A stretch of 16,503 bases of DNA from Zymomonas sp. (GTDB lineage: Bacteria > Pseudomonadota > Alphaproteobacteria > Sphingomonadales > Sphingomonadaceae): assembly GCA_027489105.1 (NCBI GenBank), contig JAIYAJ010000047.1, positions 1-16,503 of the forward strand. The letters run 5' to 3'. The translations under genes and the position numbers were made by a program. Position 1 is the first letter of the stretch, and each line of letters opens with the position of its first letter. This document shows positions 12,815 to 16,503 of the stretch, one piece after another. Under the pieces are notes generated by a model that was given only the letters and a program-made list of their open reading frames with translations, ran no database searches and was not told where the DNA came from.

Positions 12815-13572
12815 TGAGCGCGGAGACCTTGCCGCAGGCAGGGCACAATTCCGGGCAGGTGCCCTTGGCCGAGGTTCTCGCCTCGGCATACGAGCCGCTG
12901 GCGACGGAGGTCTCGACCCTTCTCGACGAGGCGCGAGCGCTTCCTGATGAGGTCGAGAGCGACGAGCACGTTGCGGCCTATACGGAGGTCGCCAAGCGCA
13001 TCCGCTCCCTTGCGAGCCGGGCGGATCAGCACCGCACGTCCGAGAAAGAGCCCCACCTAAAAGCGGGTCGCGATGTCGATGCGTTCTTCAAGGCTTTTGT
13101 TGATCGCCTGACAAAAGCGAAGGACGTGCTCGAGCGCAGGGCGTCCACGTACCTGACCAAGAAGGCCGAGGAAGAACGGCTCCGGCGAGCCGAGGCAGAG
13201 AAGGCCGCACGCGAGGAAGCGTCCCGGCTGCTGAGGCAAGCGGAGGAGGCAGAGAAGGCCAAGAAGGCCCTCGTCGCAGACCTCGCGCTGGACGCTGCGT
13301 CAGAAGCGGAGCGCCGAGCCACAGGCTTTGCGCAGGCGGCGACCGCATCCGCTCACGACCTCGCCCGCACCAAGAGCAGCGCGGGCACTGCCGGGCTCAA
13401 GACCGAATGGACATTCACGATTGACGACCTGTCTGCGGTCGATCTGAACGCGTTGCGTCCGTTCTTTTCACGGGCAGCCGTCGAGCAGGCGCTCGGCGCT
13501 GCCGTTCGCAACGGGCTCCGGCAGGCCACCGGTGTGACCATTTTTGAAACCCAGAAGGCGACGTTTCGATGA
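12811..13572 (+). CDS. Coiled-coil protein between the RecE-like and RecT-like genes
   Basis: The 253-aa protein starts with ATGA overlap and contains GHNSG at residues 11-15, a short motif I often see near the N-terminus of alphaproteobacterial phage proteins. Residues 85-175 form a long charged coiled coil (LTKAKDVLERR, EEERLRRAEAEKAAREEA, LLRQAEEAEKAKKAL). The C-terminal third (LKTEWTFTIDDLSAV, GVTIFETQKATFR) matches the layout of a phage family usually found next to exonuclease/annealing pairs. It may help load or inhibit nucleases (Gam-like roles are one idea), but no function is proven. Confidence 0.65.
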   Translation: MMSAETLPQAGHNSGQVPLAEVLASAYEPLATEVSTLLDEARALPDEVESDEHVAAYTEVAKRIRSLASRADQHRTSEKEPHLKAGRDVDAFFKAFVDRLTKAKDVLERRASTYLTKKAEEERLRRAEAEKAAREEASRLLRQAEEAEKAKKALVADLALDAASEAERRATGFAQAATASAHDLARTKSSAGTAGLKTEWTFTIDDLSAVDLNALRPFFSRAAVEQALGAAVRNGLRQATGVTIFETQKATFR

Positions 13573-14618
13573 GCCAGACAAAGGAGAAGACGGTGACAGA
13601 CCAGACAAGACAAGACGCGGGGCAGGAGGTGGCGCGGCTAGCGCCTACCCGCCTCCCGTATCATCCGCTCGTGGAGGATCGCTTCGGGATAGACAGGAGC
13701 GGATGGAAGGCTCTTGTCGAGGCGGTGTTCCCGCTCGCCAAGAGTGCCGACAGCATCATCATGGCGCTGTCCTACTGCAAGGCGCGCAAGCTCGACCCGT
13801 TCAAGCGCGCGGTGCATATCGTCCCCATGTGGAACTCTCAGGTCGGCTCGATGGTGGACACCGTCTGGCCGGGCATTGCGGAGCTTCGGACGACAGCGTT
13901 TCGGACCCACAAGTTCGCAGGCATGGACGCTGCCGAGTTCGGCCCGATGCAGACCCAGACGTTCACGGGGAAGACCAAGAAAGGCGACACGGTCAGCGCG
14001 ACCGTGTCCTTCCCTGAGTGGTGCCGCATCACGGTCTACCGGACGATGGGCGGGGTGCGCGTTAGCTTCGTCGGCCCGCAGGTCTATTGGCTTGAGACGT
14101 ACGGTCGGCAGGGGACGACCGACGTGCCGAACGACATGTGGCAGAAGCGACCACGCGGCCAGATTGAAAAAGTGGCTGAGGCGAGTGCGCTCAGGCGCGC
14201 GTTCCCCGAGGAGATCGGCGGCGAATACGCGGCGGAGGAAATGGAAGGCCAGCGCCTCAGCGCCCAGCCTATGCGGGACATCACGCCGGAGGCTGCGGAC
14301 ACGACCTCGCGCCTTGCAGCGCAGCCAAGAACGGAGCCAGCAGCGCAGGGCTTCTCGCCCGAGCACGTTGAGCGGGAGACCGCAGAGGTCGCCGCTTCCG
14401 AGCCCGAGCCGGAAGTCACCGCCGATGGCGAGATCATTGACGCGGCGGATGACGAGCGCGAGCCGCTGACCGCCTCCTACATTTCGGGTCGCAACGCGCG
14501 CAAGCGCGGCACGTCGATCAAGGCCGTCCCGAGCGACCTGAGCCAGCACGACCATGCGGATTGGCTGGCGGGCTGGAACGAGGCCGACGCTGACATGCGC
14601 AGCGGGAAGGGGGCCTGA
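13569..14618 (+). CDS. RecT/Bet-family ssDNA annealing protein with Rmf/CrpP-like C-terminal tail
   Basis: This is a 349-aa protein. Residues 35-225 follow the phage Bet/RecT family: LSYCKARKLDPFKRAVHIVP, the GIAELRTTA segment, WLETYGRQG, and the hallmark KVAEASALRRAFPEE (201-215). This protein coats and anneals single strands made by the RecE-like nuclease. A long Ala/Glu-rich linker (230-300) leads to residues 304-345, SYISGRNARKRG then DWLAGWNEADADM. These match the pattern of Rmf/CrpP-like small proteins (G-R-x-A-R-x-x-G, then W-x-x-GW). That tail is not part of RecT as I know it. Start ATG 13569 overlaps the upstream stop. The annealing role is well supported; the tail's role is unknown. 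Confidence 0.85.
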   Translation: MSQTKEKTVTDQTRQDAGQEVARLAPTRLPYHPLVEDRFGIDRSGWKALVEAVFPLAKSADSIIMALSYCKARKLDPFKRAVHIVPMWNSQVGSMVDTVWPGIAELRTTAFRTHKFAGMDAAEFGPMQTQTFTGKTKKGDTVSATVSFPEWCRITVYRTMGGVRVSFVGPQVYWLETYGRQGTTDVPNDMWQKRPRGQIEKVAEASALRRAFPEEIGGEYAAEEMEGQRLSAQPMRDITPEAADTTSRLAAQPRTEPAAQGFSPEHVERETAEVAASEPEPEVTADGEIIDAADDEREPLTASYISGRNARKRGTSIKAVPSDLSQHDHADWLAGWNEADADMRSGKGA

Positions 14619-14620
14619 CA

Positions 14621-14932
14621 ATGAGCAGTCGAATTGAGCATTTCTGGCTGGTCGTCGAGGCCACGCCCGGCGCTGGTGAGATGAGGGTTGTCGGCGGGCC
14701 TCACAGTTCGCGGATGGATGCCACCGATGCGGCGCAGTCGCACGCCTCTGTGGCGTGGGAGAGAGGCGCTGTCTTTGTCGTCCTTGAAAGCACCAAAGCC
14801 TACAAGGGCGTGGAGCCGAAAACGAAAGAGGTCTGGCTGATCTATCCGTCTGTGCCCGCCACAGAACCGGAACCGGTATTCATCCCGGCTCCCGAGGCTG
14901 CCCCGGCTGCTCAAAAGAAGGTGGTGTTCTGA
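14621..14932 (+). CDS. Small hypothetical protein, paralogue of the N-terminus at 11265
   Basis: The 103-aa protein starts 2 bp after the RecT-like stop. Residues 7-57 (EHFWLVVEATPG, DAAQSHASVAWERGAVFVVL) match in layout the first 56 residues of the gene at 11265: an F-W-x-V strand, a run of Ala/Glu helix, then F-x-V-L. A Pro/Ala tail (EPEPVFIPAPEAAPAA) follows. The two share no stronger family label. Likely soluble; function unknown. Confidence 0.6.
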   Translation: MSSRIEHFWLVVEATPGAGEMRVVGGPHSSRMDATDAAQSHASVAWERGAVFVVLESTKAYKGVEPKTKEVWLIYPSVPATEPEPVFIPAPEAAPAAQKKVVF

Positions 14933-15075
14933 TGCCCCTCCCATCCAGACTATTCGGGACCATCGTTGGTCTTTCTATCAGCGCCGCCCTTGTCCTTGCA
15001 GCCCTCGCGCTTTTGGCGTGGTCGGCGGTCATTCTGATCGAGGGCGCGCGGGCGCTCATACGGGTGCTGTCATGA
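14932..15075 (+). CDS. Tiny single-pass membrane protein (47 aa)
   Basis: ATG 14932 overlaps the upstream stop (TGATG), and its own stop overlaps the next start (ATGA). The product, beginning MPLPSRLFGT, is one long hydrophobic helix (GLSISAALVLAALALLAWSA and on) with a short basic tail (EGARALIRVLS). This implies a single transmembrane segment. The exact overlaps at both ends support it. No family recognised. Confidence 0.65.
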   Translation: MPLPSRLFGTIVGLSISAALVLAALALLAWSAVILIEGARALIRVLS

Positions 15076-15593
15076 AGCCAGACCCCACCTACCGGCTAAC
15101 GCCCGACGATGCAATGCTCCTCCTCGGGGCACTGCACATGCCAGCCGACGAGCGCGCTGCGGTGATCCAGCGTCTTCTTCCTGTGCAAGACGCCAAGCGC
15201 ATGCTCGCCGAGTTCATCGGCCTCGCTGCGTCCGTATACGAGAACGTCCGTGCGTTCGCTGAGACCGAGATCGTCTGCGAAGCCGGGCAAGACCCGCACT
15301 TCGTTGAAAAGTGGAACTTCCCTGACCTGACCGGGGCGCTGATCGGCGTAGGGCTCGCTGCTCGCGTCGATCAAAGCTCATCGGACATGTGCAGTGGTTG
15401 CGCCTTCCGGCTCGGCACGCACGCGAACCAATGCGTCTCGACCGGCCTCGACGCGGATGTGTGCCTCGAGGCCGGGGAGATGCCGTTCATGTGCCACGAC
15501 CACATGGACGGCGAGCAGCCCACGCGCGCATGCGGCGGCTGGAAGATGGCGCGGCGACAAGCACGGGAGGACGCCAATGCTGACGCTCGGTGA
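15072..15593 (+). CDS. Cys/His-rich phage protein, putative metal-binding
   Basis: The start is ATG 15072 because it overlaps the preceding stop by ATGA; a longer frame upstream is rejected. The 173-aa protein has an N-terminal helical half (TPDDAMLLLGALHM, AAVIQRLLPVQDAKRML). Its C-terminal part holds clustered Cys/His: CSGCAFRLGTHANQC, then DVCLEAGEMPFMCHDHMDGE, then RACGGW. The order C-x2-C, C, C, M-C-H-D-H and C-G-G-W fits a small phage metal-site family I have seen but cannot name. Zinc (or an Fe-S cluster) is likely; the job is unknown. Confidence 0.65.
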   Translation: MKPDPTYRLTPDDAMLLLGALHMPADERAAVIQRLLPVQDAKRMLAEFIGLAASVYENVRAFAETEIVCEAGQDPHFVEKWNFPDLTGALIGVGLAARVDQSSSDMCSGCAFRLGTHANQCVSTGLDADVCLEAGEMPFMCHDHMDGEQPTRACGGWKMARRQAREDANADAR

Positions 15594-15708
15594 CGCAGCA
15601 TGGCGCGTGGTGTCGCGCCTGCGCCGGAGACGCCCGGCAGTCTCGATCCTTGTCCAGTATCGAGGCCAGCCCCTGTTTTGGTTCGTCGGTAAGAGGGGGT
15701 GGCAATGA
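15577..15708 (+). CDS. Small basic hypothetical protein (43 aa)
   Basis: A strong GGAGG lies 6 nt before ATG 15577, and the stop at 15706-15708 overlaps the ExoX-like start by ATGA. It overlaps the previous gene by 17 nt. The product has a basic middle (WRVVSRLRRRRPAVSIL) and an aromatic end (QPLFWFVGKRGWQ). The good ribosome site and the overlap are the evidence. Function unknown. Confidence 0.6.
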   Translation: MLTLGDAAWRVVSRLRRRRPAVSILVQYRGQPLFWFVGKRGWQ

Positions 15709-16400
15709 GGCTCACGGTGCTTGATTTGGAGACATCCGGCATTCCGACAGAAACCGACCCGCACGCCGTCATAGAGGTAGGCTGGGTCACGGTCGATCTG
15801 ATGGGCGCGGGGGAGGTGGTTATAGGCGAGCCGAAGTCAATGCTCGTCGATCCAAAGCGTCCAATCGACGTTGAGGCGAAGGCGGCGCATCACATCACCG
15901 AGACGATGATTGCCGGGGCCCCGCCCCCGGAGGTCGGCTTCCGGCACGCGACCGATACCAAGCCTGAAATCTGGGTGGCGCACAACGCCGACTTCGAAAA
16001 ATCTTTTTTCGGAGGAGGCGGTCTCCCGTGGCTTTGCACCTACAAGGCCGCGTGCCGCATCTTCCCCGACGCGCCGTCGCACTCCAATCAGGTTCTCCGT
16101 TACTGGCTGGACCTGCAATTGGACGACGCGCTGGCGCAGCCCACGCACCGGGCGGGCCCAGACGCTTACGTTACCGCTCACCTTCTGGCCGAGCTCCTAC
16201 GCTCGGGCACGTCGGTTGAGGACATGGTGCGTTGGTCGAGGGGGGCAGCGCTCTTGCCGCGCATGAACTTCGGCAAGTACCGGGGGAAGAAGTGGGGTGA
16301 GGCCCCGACCGATTATCTCCGCTGGATTATCGACAAAAGCGACATGGACAAAGACGTAAAAGCAAACGCGAAACACGAGCTAAAGCAGCGGGTCGCGTGA
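15705..16400 (+). CDS. ExoX-like DEDDh exonuclease
   Basis: This is a 231-aa 3'-5' exonuclease of the DnaQ superfamily. Motifs: VLDLETSG with D7 and E9, AHNADFEKSF with D96, and THRAGPDAY with H148 and D153 (the H-x4-D of DEDDh enzymes). Residues 186-228 (MNFGKYRGKKWGEAP then DYLRWII) match the small C-terminal domain of exodeoxyribonuclease X. ATG 15705 is chosen for the ATGA overlap; a GTG two codons earlier is possible. It likely trims 3' DNA ends in repair or recombination with the RecE/RecT-like proteins of the same operon. All catalytic residues are present. Confidence 0.88.
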   Translation: MRLTVLDLETSGIPTETDPHAVIEVGWVTVDLMGAGEVVIGEPKSMLVDPKRPIDVEAKAAHHITETMIAGAPPPEVGFRHATDTKPEIWVAHNADFEKSFFGGGGLPWLCTYKAACRIFPDAPSHSNQVLRYWLDLQLDDALAQPTHRAGPDAYVTAHLLAELLRSGTSVEDMVRWSRGAALLPRMNFGKYRGKKWGEAPTDYLRWIIDKSDMDKDVKANAKHELKQRVA

Positions 16401-16503
16401 TGGACCCGGACCTCGCCGCCCTGATCGACGCGCTTGCCCGGCGAATAGCTCGGCGGGGCTTGCAATCGGGGCGGCAGGACCGGCAAAATACGGGCACGCC
16501 CAA
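16400..16503 (+). CDS. Hypothetical protein, C-terminus beyond window
   Basis: ATG 16400 overlaps the ExoX-like stop by one base (TGATG) and the frame stays open to the window end. The visible residues begin MDPDLAALIDALARRIARRG and then become Gln/Arg-rich. Only 34 residues are visible, so no family can be given; the coupling to the previous gene is the main support. Confidence 0.5.
   Translation, partial: MDPDLAALIDALARRIARRGLQSGRQDRQNTGTP

Noticed and set aside
13638..14621. A 327-aa minus-strand ORF opposite the RecT-like gene
   Set aside because: Arginine/leucine-rich antisense reading of a clear RecT/Bet gene; typical of GC-rich DNA.
1..16503. Integrase, attachment site, tRNA or toxin-antitoxin pair
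   Set aside because: None could be supported on either strand; small gene pairs lack recognisable toxin or antitoxin motifs.

Overview
The window reads as the early (replication, recombination and lysogeny control) region of a temperate phage or prophage of an alphaproteobacterium. The base composition is GC-rich. Genes are packed with 1-4 nt stop/start overlaps (ATGA, GTGA, TGATG). The gene set combines a lambdoid-style repressor between divergent operons, a Toprim primase next to a RepA-like helicase, a RuvC-like resolvase, a RecE-like nuclease with RecT/Bet, and an ExoX-like exonuclease. Small proteins with a GHNSG N-terminus or GapR-like features suggest an alphaproteobacterial host, perhaps Rhodobacterales; that assignment is inference. 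No integrase, structural, lysis, tRNA or rRNA gene is visible.

Layout. (A) 1-3017, minus strand: accessory operon L2. In transcription order it encodes a tiny membrane protein, an SH3-like protein, two small unknown proteins, a frame-interrupted repeat protein, a protein with an IS110-type Transposase_20 domain but no recognisable DEDD/RuvC domain, and a partial unknown gene. A degenerate array of about 67-bp repeats (962-1632) runs through two of these genes and across their boundary. (B) 3133-8202, minus strand: replication operon L1, with two small proteins, a GapR-like coiled-coil protein, an unknown, a RuvC-like resolvase, two small DNA-metabolism/regulatory proteins, primase, helicase and a DUF6362-like protein. 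(C) 8203-9416: control region with a plus-strand repressor (8357-9025), GTGAC/GTCAC repeats, a terminator, several hairpins and operators. (D) 9417-16503, plus strand: operon R, with a shortened DUF932-like protein, small membrane and zinc-site proteins, PD-(D/E)XK nuclease, coiled-coil protein, RecT/Bet with an Rmf/CrpP-like tail, further small proteins, an ExoX-like exonuclease and the start of another gene.

How it fits together. Three promoters (before 3017 leftward, before 8202 leftward, before 9417 rightward) each have a perfect TTGACA -35 box embedded in or touching AAGCGGA/GCGGACA half-sites. The simplest reading is that the one repressor controls all three operons. L1 would replicate the genome and R would recombine and process DNA ends.

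The most unusual region is 962-1755. There a repeat whose minus-strand RNA folds as a short GNRA-tetraloop hairpin is strung across an operon, in mixed reading frames. An 11-base poly-C tract sits where one extra C would join two ORFs into one gene that overlaps both neighbours exactly as the rest of the operon does.
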